Shown: positions 1-12,337, numbered from the stretch's first letter. The stretch: DNA of 64,000 nucleotides from Polytrichum commune (GCA_950295325.1 OX485805.1:11282501-11346500); one strand, 5' to 3'. Numbers and translations: made by a program. The notes: a model not told the origin generated them from the letters alone.

Positions 1-137
1 TACGATACTCTGTCCAATCTAATTGATTGTGTCGGCAAGTTTCCTTATACCAATTTGTATTAATCATTTCTTCCCATACTATTGTAACCATAATGATGAA
101 TAAACCTTAGAATGACCCTCAATTTTGTCATCGCCAG

Positions 138-920
138 ATCCTCACCTCTCCAAGTACAGTTGTTCATCGGAGAGAGAAGATATGGTTAGTGCTGGATGTG
201 AACGGGATTCTTGTGAGGTCAGCAAAGTGCGACAATGTTAACACGAGGAAGGCTCTTGAGTCGCAACATAGCCCCTTGATAACTGGGGAGGTGGCTCCAC
301 TATTTCTCCCATATAGTGCCATCATACCTAGGAAAGGATTGGGACGCTTTCTCCGGTTTGTGCTGTCCAATTTCCATGTTGTCGTGTGGTCGTCGAAGCT
401 TCTGAAGAATCTCAAGCCACTTGTCCAACACTTCTTCAAAGGTTTTAGGCAGCCTGAGTTTGTGTTTGGGCAAGAGATGTGTCACATTCTGGGCGATGAG
501 AAGGGACAAAATCTACCTAGTCCTGTGAATGCTGATTCGAGTTTCTTTTTGAAGGACATGTGCTCATTTTTTGAGTGGAGCCGGTTGCATCCAGTGCCAC
601 ATTCGAAGCAGCCCACTCATAGAACAACATTACTTGTTGATGACTCCCCTTTCAAATGCATTGCGAACCCTCCAGGGAGCTATATTAATCCCCCAACATT
701 TTTTGCGAACCAGAGCTTGGATACTCTACATAATTACCTCCAGAACCTCTTGAATTCTCAACAATTTGTACCAGATTTTGTGGGGAGCAACCCTTATCCA
801 TCAGGCCAGGGACCCTTCAATCTAGATTCACCACAAGCACAAATTTATAAGCAGGCATTTGCTAGACATAGCCAACTGGCTTCCAACCGTAGAATTCCAG
901 CGGCGCAGCTGTCTATGTAG
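138..920 (+). CDS. FCP1-like HAD-family protein, last exon (5' part outside window)
   Basis: This is a partial gene: the terminal exon opens at a splice acceptor (TCGCCAG, AG at 136-137) and runs in frame to TAG at 918-920. It encodes about 260 residues of an FCP1/SCP-type haloacid dehalogenase domain. The first motif reads LVLDVNGILV. In active FCP1 phosphatases the motif is DxDxT/V, where the first Asp is the nucleophile and the second the general acid; here the second is Asn. The next landmarks are a proline/glycine turn before GLGRFLRF, then VVVWSS, and the acidic motif TLLVDDSPFK near the middle. The tail after about residue 200 of the exon is low in recognisable motifs. Plants carry a sub-family with DLNG/DVNG in motif I, so the change may be ancestral. 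Function in vivo is unknown; phosphatase activity cannot be assumed. Earlier exons lie upstream of the window. Confidence 0.8.
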   Translation: MLTSPSTVVHRREKIWLVLDVNGILVRSAKCDNVNTRKALESQHSPLITGEVAPLFLPYSAIIPRKGLGRFLRFVLSNFHVVVWSSKLLKNLKPLVQHFFKGFRQPEFVFGQEMCHILGDEKGQNLPSPVNADSSFFLKDMCSFFEWSRLHPVPHSKQPTHRTTLLVDDSPFKCIANPPGSYINPPTFFANQSLDTLHNYLQNLLNSQQFVPDFVGSNPYPSGQGPFNLDSPQAQIYKQAFARHSQLASNRRIPAAQLSM

Positions 921-3070
921 ACACCCGAAGGGCGTCTTCATATAGTGTAGAGGAAATCAAGATGTACAATTCATGGGATTTATGTTCATATGGAGCTGTA
1001 TTGGCTTAGCACTTCACTTTATATGTGTTTTGGCGATGTTGTTTATGCTCCTTTGAATTTTCGTCTATCGGCACTGTCATGTAAGCATGTATATAGGTGT
1101 TGTGAACTTTATATATATATACACTGGGTATATACTGTATGCATGTCAAACACTAGGTACTACTCTGTCAATGTCCCACCGGCGTTCGCCCGTGGCAAGC
1201 CGTAACCTAGTGTCACAATTGTGTTACATCACTTCGACCTTGTTGGCTGCGTTTTGGATCGCTTTGTTTGATTCCATGGTGTACAATTTTGAGTACGCAG
1301 TGGTTTCTGTTCCAAGCTTGCTGCACTTTTCCAACTTCCTCACGGGCCATCGCCCGTAAGGTCTTGCTCCACACAGTGTCCATCTTGCATGCCATAACCT
1401 CCATGTATCTTGACAGCATTCTCCATTGCATACACGTGCCAAGAATCATGTGCCCACTCCACCTCGTCGACAACATGCTATACCAGATGCTAATGCGGAC
1501 TTCGCCGAAGTTTCGTCACCATGTCCTAAGGTAATTCAATTTCAATTTGAATCCCCTATTGCAGTATTCTCTTCAACTTTTGCGATTTTCATATGAACAT
1601 TTGCTGCTTTTGTCATTGGCACAGATCTTGCAATCATCTGATGTTGCGGTTGCTGTTGCGGTGGCGGATGAAGCTCCGGTCAGACAACAACCCCCTCGCG
1701 CGAAGAGACAACTTGCTCTCCAAGCGCGTCATTCCAGTGAGCCCAAGGGGTCTGAAAACAGTTCTGGATGTTGGAAGTGCGGTTCGGCCAATACTACATC
1801 ATCAATGTCTGATTACATAGCTTCAAGAGTGAGACAACTTCGAGAAGCTACAATTTTAATGAATGAAAATCTTCGTGTAGAAGAGCTAAAACGCAAGCAA
1901 AGGACTGCAGCTCAAAGGGAACCTCATGACTTAAAATTGAAAAGGATTAAAGATTCGTACTCCTATTGTGCTTGAGCGGACCTTCCTAGTTATAGATTTG
2001 ACGTAGTCGTCGTAGTTTTGGAACTTCACGGGCGTTCACCCGTGGTACATTTGTCCATCTTCTTTCTGTAATATCATTTGCCCACTGTGGTATATATGGT
2101 TCAACCATTTTTTTTTAATATTTTTGCTGTCATTTGCATGGTGTACTCATCCAAGTGGTCAGCTATCATTTGTGGTGTCATGTTTGTCATCGCTCGAATC
2201 CTGTATTTGTTGTGGAATCTTCCCGCATGCTACACCGTCCCTGTTATGGCTTGTATGATTTGAGCAATAATTGTTTTTAGCACACATACGGTGTCATGCG
2301 CATTGTTGCTTCTCAGTTGTGATGACCTTCTTCATTTACTCACGGGCGTTCACCCGTGGTTAGGTGCATGCATCCACTTTGAGTCCAAAGTAATTTGAAC
2401 ACTGTTTATTGAGGTTGCATTGATTAAACCAATAATTTTAGAACACATTCGTTTTCATGCGCATCGTTGCTTTTTAGTTGTCATGAGCTTTCTATGTTTA
2501 GTCAAGCTTGTATAAAGGATTTTCCCCCTTGTATTGCACGGGCGTTGGTTCGTCACGGGCGTTCACCCGTGGTTAGGGTTAAACCTAAGTTCAACTTTAA
2601 TACGCAATACGTGCCCTTCTAGCATATATGAAACACCTCTAATCTTTGCAACACAGTGGTTTCCTCTGTTGATGACCTTTTGGTTGTTCTCAACATTCGT
2701 AATGAGGTAATTTCCACGGGATTTTGCTCGTGAACTACGTTCCCAATGGACGTTCCCAAGGTACGGATTGTCTCATAATGGCCCAATTGGCTCATTTTAG
2801 TTAATAAGGCCATCAGACACTAGCTTAGTGATAACAAGGCTTTATACATATGAGGCTCTACCCAATGGATTGATCAATTATAACTAGTTAGAACTCTTTG
2901 TGTCCTAATGAATCAAGAGGAATGAAAATGAATGACATTGATTAATAAGTTGTAGGAATTGAAAATTGATTTTATGACATGTCCAATAAGCTTTTGTAAT
3001 TTATGATTTGACATTGTAGGTTTGCATAGTTCAACCATATATTATTCATAGGAAGTCATGTATTGTGATT
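921..3070. other. Intergenic; no supported gene
   Basis: 3' flank of the FCP1-like gene followed by AT-rich sequence. It carries the hairpin repeat described separately. A 142-codon open frame at 1547-1975 (+) ends in a Lys/Arg/Glu-rich, helical-looking stretch and has one CxxC pair (WKCGSAN). I recognise no family, and it has no convincing promoter or splice context, so I do not call it a gene. Confidence 0.6.
1177..2572. repeat. Dispersed hairpin motif, five copies
   Basis: The sequence CACGGGCGTTCACCCGTGG occurs exactly at 2027-2045, 2341-2359 and 2554-2572. Diverged copies lie at 1177-1195 (CACCGGCGTTCGCCCGTGG) and 1341-1357 (CACGGGCCATCGCCCGT), and a half copy lies at 2537. Each can fold as CACGGG/CCCGTG with a six-base loop. 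The copies are 160 to 690 bp apart, so this is not a simple tandem array. I saw no copies elsewhere in the window. Confidence 0.75.
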
Positions 3071-3813
3071 GAGGGGTGGTTTACACTATGGACCATGACG
3101 TTGGACCATGGAAGTGGGCCTTTTTCAATGGTCCAACTTCCATGGTCCGACTACGAATTTTTCTTTTTCGTTTTTCAACTGTAAGTTTTAAAATTTATTG
3201 GGGCGTGTAATATACCGTTGGAATGTATTTTCAAGACCTTTCCAACGGTATATTTCAAGCCCCAAAATTCCAAACATTTCAGTTGGTAGACCAAAAAAAA
3301 CAAATTATGCACTCAAATCCTTGAGTTCTAGATGTCCCACATTGTTTGATGAAACATGTGGAAGCAAGTATAAGGGGTAGGGCATGAAAGAAAGGATATG
3401 TCTCATGGGCTATGATATGATCTAGGCACATAGAGGGTAGACATGCTTCTCAAGAGTCATTACATCATATAGATATTAAAAAGTGAGCCTTGGCTAGTGG
3501 GAAGAGTTGTATATAAAGCCCCCCAAAAAAGTTTTATTAAAAATATATTATAATGGCATTTCTTTGCCATGGGCCCTTGCCTTTTCCTACCAGAACACCT
3601 CTCTTGCCACTCACACCGCCAAAACCTCTTGGACCATGTCAGTGCATTTATTAGGCCTTGAAAATTGTATTTTGGGGACCTCGACCTCCATGATCCCTTT
3701 GCCCTTTTTTCCTTAGTATAAACCAAAGTGATCCCGGGATGAGTTCAACAACCAATCAACGCTCTTACAACGCCCTGGTCCAACTTCGTGGTCCATAGTG
3801 TAAACCGCCCCTA
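3071..3813. mobile_element. 743-bp non-autonomous DNA element with ~40-bp terminal inverted repeats
   Basis: The left end (3073-3111) begins GGGGTGGTTTACACTATGG and continues through GACCATGACGTTGGACCATGG. The right end (3773-3811) is its reverse complement with few mismatches (GGGGCGGTTTACACTATGG, then GACCACGAAGTTGGACCAGGG). The interior has no transposase-like frame. The outermost bases (GAGGGG...CCCCTA) recall hAT termini, but no 8-bp target duplication is visible, so the superfamily is not assigned. Confidence 0.75.
3200..3263. repeat. Nested 23-bp inverted repeat (hairpin)
   Basis: The left arm at 3200-3222 (GGGGCGTGTAATATACCG, then TTGGA) pairs with the right arm at 3241-3263, with two mismatches over 23 bp and an 18-nt loop. 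It lies inside the 3071-3813 element and could be a second insertion or an internal fold-back of the element. Confidence 0.7.
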
Positions 3814-6388
3814 ATCGGAAATTCGTGTTTATGTGTAGAAGAAAGAAATGAAAACAATAGCAGAGTTTACACCAACATGATATATGGCCCTTTAGCTATG
3901 TTCCATATGTACATAAATTCTTGTAATTGACAGTAATTTTTGTGTTGGGTCATTGGTTTTGCAAATTTTCAAAGATTTGATAGAATTTTTTTGGAAGTCA
4001 AACTGCTAGCATTGTCAAGACAATTGGAATTATTAAATTTAAGGTACGTACCTAATCCAATTACTCATCTGAATCGGACACTTATATTTGAGTGGTGTGT
4101 GGTTAGGTGTGGATCTAAGAACGAAGACCAAAAATACATGTTTTTAAAAGAGATCAAACTACATGTTCAAGAAATGTTAACCATTCTATGCTCTATGGTC
4201 AAAATAATTAGCCATTTAATGAGCACGAGAATCTCCATTTAGAATATGAATGAGGTATTCATATGAGCTCCAAAAATTATGAGGAAGCAGCTCCAGCATC
4301 AATGTGGATTTGCTAACCATCTCGTAGTATTCACGTGTTGCATATCCTAGGACAAGTAGGCTAATCCGGAAATGTAACCATGTGAGACCCGTCTACCTTA
4401 CAGTAAGCCTCCTGATTTGCATTCATATGACCCAATAATCCAGCAAGGAGAATCACCGTCATCATGTTCAACATTTGAGTTTGATGGAGCAATTGTTGTG
4501 TCTGAAATCATCTGATTCCTCTGTTTCCAGAATAACATGCAAAGAAGGAAGTGAAACTGCACAACTTCAGTATCGAGTCTTTGGGGGTGATTTCGGACGC
4601 GACAGGTTGAATCAAACACTGATCAGATAGAATTACACAACAACGTAGACTGTACACTGAGTTATCCCACATAGTACTGATTTACAACTCCATCTCCAGA
4701 GTGGTGTCACACACTTCACCTAACTTTTCTTAGATCTACAAAGCATTACACGAGGGAAGAAGATATGTATGTCCTGAAACTTGCACGCATGGATCTGTAT
4801 TCAAGCGATTGGAATCGCCGTCGACGCTCTGAAGTCAATACGACCCAGATGCCCAGAGGCGCCGCTCGGAATACGGGACCCACCGATACGGCATCGGAGT
4901 CGACGACGGTCCCGCGGCCGCTTTGGTTTCTTGGTTGGCTAGCATTCCCAGTGCCTCTTCGATGCATTTGTCCGACGACGAATTCGCGTGTGGATAGTCG
5001 CTACAAACTTTGTCAGGCTCCAACCCACCTCTTCACAACCAAGCCCAAAATGACAACAAAAATCAGCGGCCATCAGATGGTCACGGAGAATTTGGTTGAG
5101 AGAAGTTCACCTTGTAGACTTAGGGTGAGTTTTCCAAGTAGACTGCTCGCCCACCAGATTCGAGTGTCAATAAGGACAAACCCGCCCAAATGTAGAGAGA
5201 ATCTGGTGGGGTAGGGTTCGCATGTGCCAGCTTAGCTACTCACATCTCCTCATATCCGGGTCCACCTACTAACCTCCTCCTCCAAGGATGGAATTCTAGA
5301 CCAACATTGGTTCTCTTGAGTATTCAACCAGTCTTGATCCTTTGTTGACCAACACTTGTAAGTTAAAAGTGTTGATCCTCCTTTAGTGGATGCAAGAAAG
5401 TCTAGCGGCCCGTGTCCATGGCCCTCCACATTTTGTTAAACCGCTAGAATGTGGTTGGATGGCGGCTTGTGCTTAGTTACATGTGAACACCTCTAACCCA
5501 CTATTATGGGGGCGTGTGGCCTACATGAAAACTCATTGAATTCATCCATGAAGCGGAAAAAGGGAAATCTAAGAAAAATCTTAAGGAAGGTTGAGTTTTG
5601 GGTCAAGGAGAGAGGATTAGTGAGTCTAAGCCCACACTTGAGTTTGAGTCAATGGACCCTCCTCGATTAGGCCAAGTTGATGTCACCTTCTTTTTCTTTG
5701 AAGTCTAAATAAGGGTACACAATTTAGGCTTCACAAGTTCCATATAGAAATTCATAAAGTGCCTATATTTCCAGATAAACTCATTCTCACCCCTAAAAAC
5801 CCACTTACAGGGCCCGGATTTCCCCAAAACACATGGTTACTTCAAGGATAACTCTACCGGACAAAAACACAAAAAGACAGATACTAGGAATTAGCCCTCA
5901 AAGGTTTAAGCAACCAATTTCAGGTCTCAAGGTGTTATAAAAGGGTGCGTAAGGTTAGTTATTGTTATCTTTAGCTGAAAATGTCAAAAATGATCCTTTT
6001 CGAAATTAACGCATTTACAAAATGCATTCTTCCAATTGGAACACACATCTATCTAAGAAGAATTAATGAATAAACTTGGGCTTGTAGCATGTATATCTTA
6101 TCACCCATGTTACATATGACTATATTTTCACTTTCTATGTGTATTAGGTTGTGTTAAACAAAGGTTACTTGTGTCGAATGTAGACCAAGTCGACTTGGAC
6201 TTCAATACTGTTGTGGGTTGTATAAACCATTGTGTAGGCAATAGAACGTATACAGGTGCCTTTAAAGGTTAAAGCTTGCAAGCCATGTCATCTCTTTCTT
6301 GACATCCCGTTCAAGAAAATTTCAAGATGTTTTCAATTCCTGTGTTTAATGCAAGGTTGGGGGAGGGTTGCAAAAGTTGAAGGTATTA
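3814..6388. other. Intergenic; one GC-rich segment of unclear status
   Basis: Mostly AT-rich. The interval 4760-5040 is conspicuously GC- and CpG-rich. On the minus strand it carries a 60-codon open frame (4835-5023) containing SSSDKCIEEALGMLANQETK, which reads like protein but has no ATG and no paired exon that I can find. An inverted repeat (CCCACCAGATTC at 5150-5161, GAATCTGGTGGG at 5199-5210) follows. The segment may be a gene remnant or an unresolved exon. Confidence 0.45.
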
Positions 6389-9300
6389 TTACTGTTCAGA
6401 GATGTCGTAGCGAGCAGGCGTGAGGTACTTGGCTACTGTGAGCTTCAAACCACTCCCATCGTCCATAGGGAAGTAATACTGCACCCAAAAATGTATATAA
6501 TTATTAAAATTGTAATTGTAATTAAAATTAAAATCGTTTACAAACACAAAAGCAATGTATTTGTGACTAAGTTAGCTTAGTCTGTGAGTATATGGAGTTA
6601 TTTGAATTAAATTGCAAGAAAACTCAATTGTTACCTGTACCACGCCTTTTCCAAAAGTCCGTTCACCAACGGTTACAACGCGGTGGTTGTCATGCAGTGC
6701 ACCTGTGATGACCTAGCCCCCAATGATCCAAAGCAATTTTTTCAACAAAAACCTCATCCAACATCAAGATCCTCATCAAGAAACAAGCAACCTTAAATTA
6801 CAAACTAACCCGCTGTGAAATTCTCTAGGATTTGAGGACCTGGGAACTGAATATCATAGGCTCAAAATTTGGGGTTATCTTGCCAAAATACATGAGATTT
6901 CTACCCTGAGAACAAAAGGACGCCCTCCTTAACTCTAGAGTTACAGAAGGCAAAAAGGAAATCCAACACATGTTAGAAGTGTTATAGAAGGAATACCTCG
7001 CTGGCACTCGCGCTGTCACGGTTTACAATTATGGCGAGTGGGGCATGTGTCAATGTGCCGGGGTGCTTAAGAAACACATCTTCCTGCAAAATCCCAGTCA
7101 AAATCAGAGAATTTTTAATGCATGGCGTTTTACACAGTGAATCAAATTCCTTGTAAGACCTAGTTGTCTATAGGTATAATTACATACTTAGAGCAACTCC
7201 TAAGGTCACCGAAAAATGATTTTCTCAATAATTGGCTCCCTAGGTTTTTGGGAGGCAACGCCACATGTTTTCCAAATCTTTAAGGTCCACCAATTACTCT
7301 TATTGAGTGAGAGGCTACCCTCTATACCCTTACCATCATCAAGAATGAAGGATTGTCTCTATCTCAATAATCAGTGGGCATTATTTATTTTTATTTTTAT
7401 TTTTATTTTTATTATTTTGTGTGAGATGAGCATGCGCCATTGGCCCAAGGAGCTTCAGAAGCTGATTATTGAAGAAACTTATTTTCTAGTGGTCATAGGA
7501 GTTGCTCTTATTGCCACTTCTTTGCCGGCTTTTCACATGCTGCACTAGCACCCAATTGCGAAGTAGTTGAAAACAGAAGAGTTTTTACCGGCAAGTGCCC
7601 AACTGTGTAGACAAGATCTTCAATATTGGCAGTGTTGCTCCGCACCATTTCAGTCACGTCACATCCCTTGCAATCAAGCCACAAGGCCTACAGAAAACTC
7701 ACCTTAAGCTTAGAAGTCATACAAAATCATAAACAGAAGCACGTGTGCAAGAGTATTTTAATACTTGCACAAACAAGTGCAATAGGGTTGAAGTTTCAGA
7801 ATGCCTATCAGCGCAGACATCTAAAACCTTCTCCTCAAGATACAGACCAATTGGGAGGGGGGCCTATAAGGAAATAAAAAGTGGAACACAGAAATTAGTG
7901 AACATGCTGAAATGAAGTCATGTGAAAAGGGTCTCAAAATTCCCAGAAGACTCAGACGTAATGATCCATATCCATTCAGCTCATATAGAGGGTATAAGAT
8001 ACTCACTGCCATGGCAATGGCTTCCTCGAATACACCCCCCGGGTTGTTTCGAAGATCCAAGACTGAAACAATGCAAGAGAGAAATGAGATTTCTTGCCAA
8101 TGAGGCAAACACCAACCAAAAACTCCAATTGAAACATAAAGCATTAGTGTTTTCTTGTTTTTTTTTAAAATCACTTACTATAGCTATCAACACCAAGGGC
8201 CTCGCCTTCACGGATTGCGGAGGCCATTCTTTTGGTGCCCTCATGTGTGAAGTAGTGAAGGCGCAAGTAGGCCACAACTCGCCCGTTTCCTGCGTCGAGC
8301 ATGCGCATTTGTAAGGGGGGCAAGGGTAAAGCTCGGCGCTCAACCTGAAGATTTCGTGGTGTTTCTTGCATATTCTGACTGGCTATTGTTAATGCAACCT
8401 ACAAAAACACACATTCATTTCTTAATTGTTGTTTGGAATGCAAATATTCACAAACTGTTGTCAAAACAGATGTTCTAAAAGGAGTTGAATAAGTCAGAAT
8501 CATAAACAATGCTCGAGTACTATTGAACCTTATCAAGTATATTTGACTAGTATTGTTGATGAAAGTCTATTCAAAGCAATTGATTGAGGTCACATGTCAG
8601 GAATAGACCTATTTCCATTTCTCACTTGTGTTGGCAGAAACATTACACATGAAATGCAATGACTGAGAGAGGGTTACATGTGTTTATATGTGTAAAGAAA
8701 ACAGACCGTGGAGCCAACAGGTCCTCGCAAAAAAGCAACAGCCTCGTCCCGACTTAAGGATTCAACTGCCATACCATCAACTGCAATGAGTTGCTCGCCT
8801 CCCAGTATTCCAACCTGCATTGACACACGATTGATAACATAGCTTGCAATTTAGAATTGTGTTCGAAGTCAATTATGATACATAACATAGCCATATAATA
8901 GGTTGAAATTTGTTTAAAGGGCTTGGTAGGTAGAAATTATTCCCATTGGTCTGCTCATTCCAAAAATAGCTCTACAAATTGTTCACTCATCTTTGTAGCA
9001 TTTAACAAACAACAAGGAGGGCTAAAATGCTCCTGGATGAAGTGGTCAAAGTAGACAACAACCTTGCATTTGTTTGCAACACCGAATCAACAATTTGTTA
9101 CATGTAGGGGAGGAAGAGGGACCTCTTCAGCAGGGGAGCCAGCAAAGGGTGCAACAATCGTAAAACCACCATTTGAGGATCGCTCTCCAAGCTGAACAAA
9201 CAGAACAGTACAATTATTGCTACGTAGACAACACCTAATGGCACTCTCATCACAAACTTCCGGTGGCAAAAAAATTAATATAAAAATTAATAAAATGTTG

Positions 9301-12300
9301 AGATAACATAAGTTCAATTGATGTCGTGATAATTACCTTACTTTGTTATGATCTTTTATTGTATGCCACATTATACTATTATGAACCACATTGTTTTATT
9401 ATCTTAACACATATATTACATATATATTATTGAATTATAGACCACCTTTGGAAGTTTGTGATGCTATAATATTATAAACTAGTGTATGGTTTGGAGCCTT
9501 ACACTGGAGATTTTCAATTTGTTGCAAGAACTATAATGATGGTAAGAACCTGCCAGAGATGGGGTGAATCCAGCCACCCACTAGTTATTTGAACTTGCGG
9601 TTTGATTGAAACTTTCTACAGTGTGAAATTGCAAATCACTCTTACAGAATTGATTGATTCAAGGTGGACACATTCATTTTATCAACACAATGGGTATTGC
9701 CTAATATGTACCTCTATGCCTACTCCCGTGTACTGATGCGCAAGATACTTGACCTCTGAAGGTAGAGGGCGGTGAATGGCAAGGCGATACTCATTGGGAT
9801 TAAGAAAAGAGCTGTACTTGTCTCCAAGATTTGCCACCATCTCCTTTATGGCCACATACCTAACCATGCTCCAAACCCAACAATAAGAAAGTCATAATTA
9901 GACTACATGCACAAAGTTAAGAGTACACAAAGTACAAGCTAATCTTGACGTCTACAATAAGCTAGATATGTTCCTTACGTCTCTGCTTTCATCCTTAGGA
10001 GCCCGCCAGATTTGGAAAGAGCGCGATACAATTCACCAGCCCATTGTGATTGTGAAAAGCTGCAACAAGAGGGGGAAAAGCTTAAGCATTGACATTGGGG
10101 GCGGTCGTCATGAAAAGTGATCAGTTCTGATAAAGATTTCAAACAACATTTGCAAGTGAGTGCTTATGCGGATTCAACCATCTCTAGAAAAGAAAAGGAC
10201 ATGAAAGACTCGTAACTGCCAACAATATTTCAAGGATTTTGTCCTGCAGGTTATCATTACTCTACCTGCCATAGTGATCATAATAATCCTGTGATAAACC
10301 GCAGCCATCATCACCACCCACATCCAAAAAGAATGCAAGTTAATTGCAAAAGTAATCATACCACCAGTAAGCATATTAAGCCTAGAACAAAAAATATGCC
10401 AAAACAATCAGAAAAGCAATCTGCATCCATAGAAGTGAAGAGTGAAAAGTATGAGTGACCTACATTTGAGACTGTTTGCCAGACCTGTTCCAGCAGCCTG
10501 TAATTCAACCAAAATTATCAATAAAAAATCGCAAGAGTGCATATCAAGCTCATTGGTGTTCATAACCTCAACACAAGCAATTCCCTTCCTAGGAAACTTG
10601 AACAAGTTGAGGCCAACTTAAGATAATAACATAGATTATGATAGGCTAACAGCACCAAATAGGGTTATTCTCTAACTCAGAATGACTTTTGGTCGGGAGC
10701 TGGTTGTATTGCATACAACACCTATGTTTGGTATGTTTTGGAGTACACACCGCAAAAGGAAAGAAATTATTGATATTGTATGCAAAAAACCAGTGGAAAT
10801 CGTAGGGATCAACTCCTGGCAACAAGTCCCATTGAGTTGAAGGATAACTCTAATAGCACTTAGGATTGTGAAAATGCCAATGATTTATTCACCTGCGGTT
10901 GCGAGCACATTCGACACACAGCTTTTCTTTCCCTTCCATACTCTCAACCAAGCGCGCATATTGTTGAAGCCGCCGCATTCCCATCCATGCATCACTTGTG
11001 TACATATCTTTTTTTGATGATGCGTCATCACGATCTGCAACAATCTGTCCGTAACTTATGCTCTCACCTTCTACTTCACGCATAAACTCTGAATTTGGCA
11101 GTTGGAAATCATACCCTTGTTGGAAGCCTCTTGGATATCTAGAATACACACAGCTCACAGGTAGATTTTAATCATGGTTACAAATAACAAATAAATAAAA
11201 GGTGATAACAATTGACATACCAGGACAACCTTGAGGCAAGTTTATTGTCATGTTGACAAAAATTCATCTTGTTGTTTAGCTTTCCCATATGGGAGGCACA
11301 TACTGCCATTGTCTTAAAAATCTTACAAATTCAAACACTAATGTCATCTCATAATGTAAGTGGTCAGCATTTAAGGTTGAGCCAGTATCGTTACAGTGCT
11401 ATTTCAACGTTTAGCTAATGATTCATTCAACATTTATAAAGATCACACGTCATCCTTTTAGGTCTTGCAACTACAAAATGTAGAACAAATGATTGAAATT
11501 GCAACCCTACGTTTGATAGCCATTAAATCAATGTTTGTAGTTTGATGTGATTGAATCAATGTGAAATCAATGTTGATGATATATGGATCTAGATGTTTGT
11601 GATGGTGCAGGTACAAAGCAAGTGATTATAAACCAGGAATTTAACCACAACCCCCAAGATGTGAAGTACAAAGACTCAACATACTTATACTCTGAAGAAA
11701 ATTACTTGAGAATCAAGTCATTTGAAATAAGAGAAAAAACAGACAAATTTAGCATTTCAAAAACATGATCTAGTTATGAATGTTCATACCTTAAAAGGAC
11801 ACTTACAGGTGCCGCACGGCCGCGAATAGGGCATCCCTGATGTGCCACACTCTCTGTCGTAGTTATTTCGTCAAATTTGTGATGAACTGGTGAGGCCAAA
11901 GCTGGAACAGAGACCAAGACATCAAGGACTCCAAAGATTCCTACCAAGGTGAGAATGATCCACCGAGGCAAGCAAAACTTTTGGTCTTCTTCTTCTCCAG
12001 CTACAGAACCAATTTTGGGTACCCAACCCTTGCTGGATAAGAGGGTCACACAACCTTCCCTTTTTCTTGTAATTGAGCATGAAACATAGGGTTGGAGTGT
12101 TCGGGGTGGATTAAATGAAAGCAATACTTGTCTACGAAAGAACTCTCCTTTTTGTGATTTGTATCCCACTCCTATCCATCTTGCTTGTGTACAGATAGCT
12201 GCACTCATTAACTTGGCTTTACTTGCACTAATTGGCTCTGCACCAATTGTAGAACTTCTTTGAGGGATAGTATTTGCAGCTAAAAAAACTTGAAAAGAAG

Positions 12301-12304
12301 CCAT
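6389..12304 (-). CDS. C-terminal processing peptidase (S41A, CtpA-like), plastid/thylakoid lumen
   Basis: I build 14 exons, all with GT-AG introns and consistent phase: 11790-12304, 10893-11138, 10464-10497, 10266-10288, 9979-10059, 9712-9859, 9123-9191, 8707-8814, 8179-8398, 8007-8062, 7589-7687, 6997-7083, 6635-6712 and 6389-6478. The product is 617 aa. Residues 1-110 resemble a chloroplast transit peptide. Residues 115-133 form a hydrophobic segment ending VPALAS, a typical thylakoid processing site, so the mature enzyme should be lumenal. A PDZ-like domain spans about 341-430 (QYTGVGI, PFAGSPAEE). The peptidase core has ILDLRNNPGG and the serine/lysine dyad, Ser559 in SASASE and Lys584 in FGKG, 25 residues apart as in the family. 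Known members mature the C-terminus of photosystem II D1; three paralogues are usual in plants and I cannot say which this is. The protein stops right after LTPARYDISEQ and lacks the usual GI/L-x-PD tail. Confidence 0.88.
7191..7507. mobile_element. Tourist-like (PIF/Harbinger) MITE, 317 bp
   Basis: The perfect 10-bp terminal inverted repeats GAGCAACTCC...GGAGTTGCTC extend imperfectly to about 20 bp. TTA is duplicated at 7188-7190 and 7508-7510, the target-site signature of PIF/Harbinger. The element sits in the intron between the exons at 7589-7687 and 6997-7083 of the peptidase gene and contains a TTTTTA-rich microsatellite at about 7381-7417. Confidence 0.82.
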
Positions 12305-12337
12305 AGCATCCACTGGTATATTATAATCCAAAGTGGC

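Noticed and set aside
1547-1975. 142-codon plus-strand frame
   Set aside because: No recognised domain, no paired exon and no clear promoter; kept only as a note in the intergenic entry.
4835-5023. Minus-strand gene in the GC-rich patch
   Set aside because: Protein-like sequence but no ATG, an upstream stop and no compatible second exon; evidence too thin to call a gene.
7381-7417. Repeated TTTTTA tract as a CRISPR-like or regulatory array
   Set aside because: It is a simple microsatellite inside a MITE; no spacer structure.
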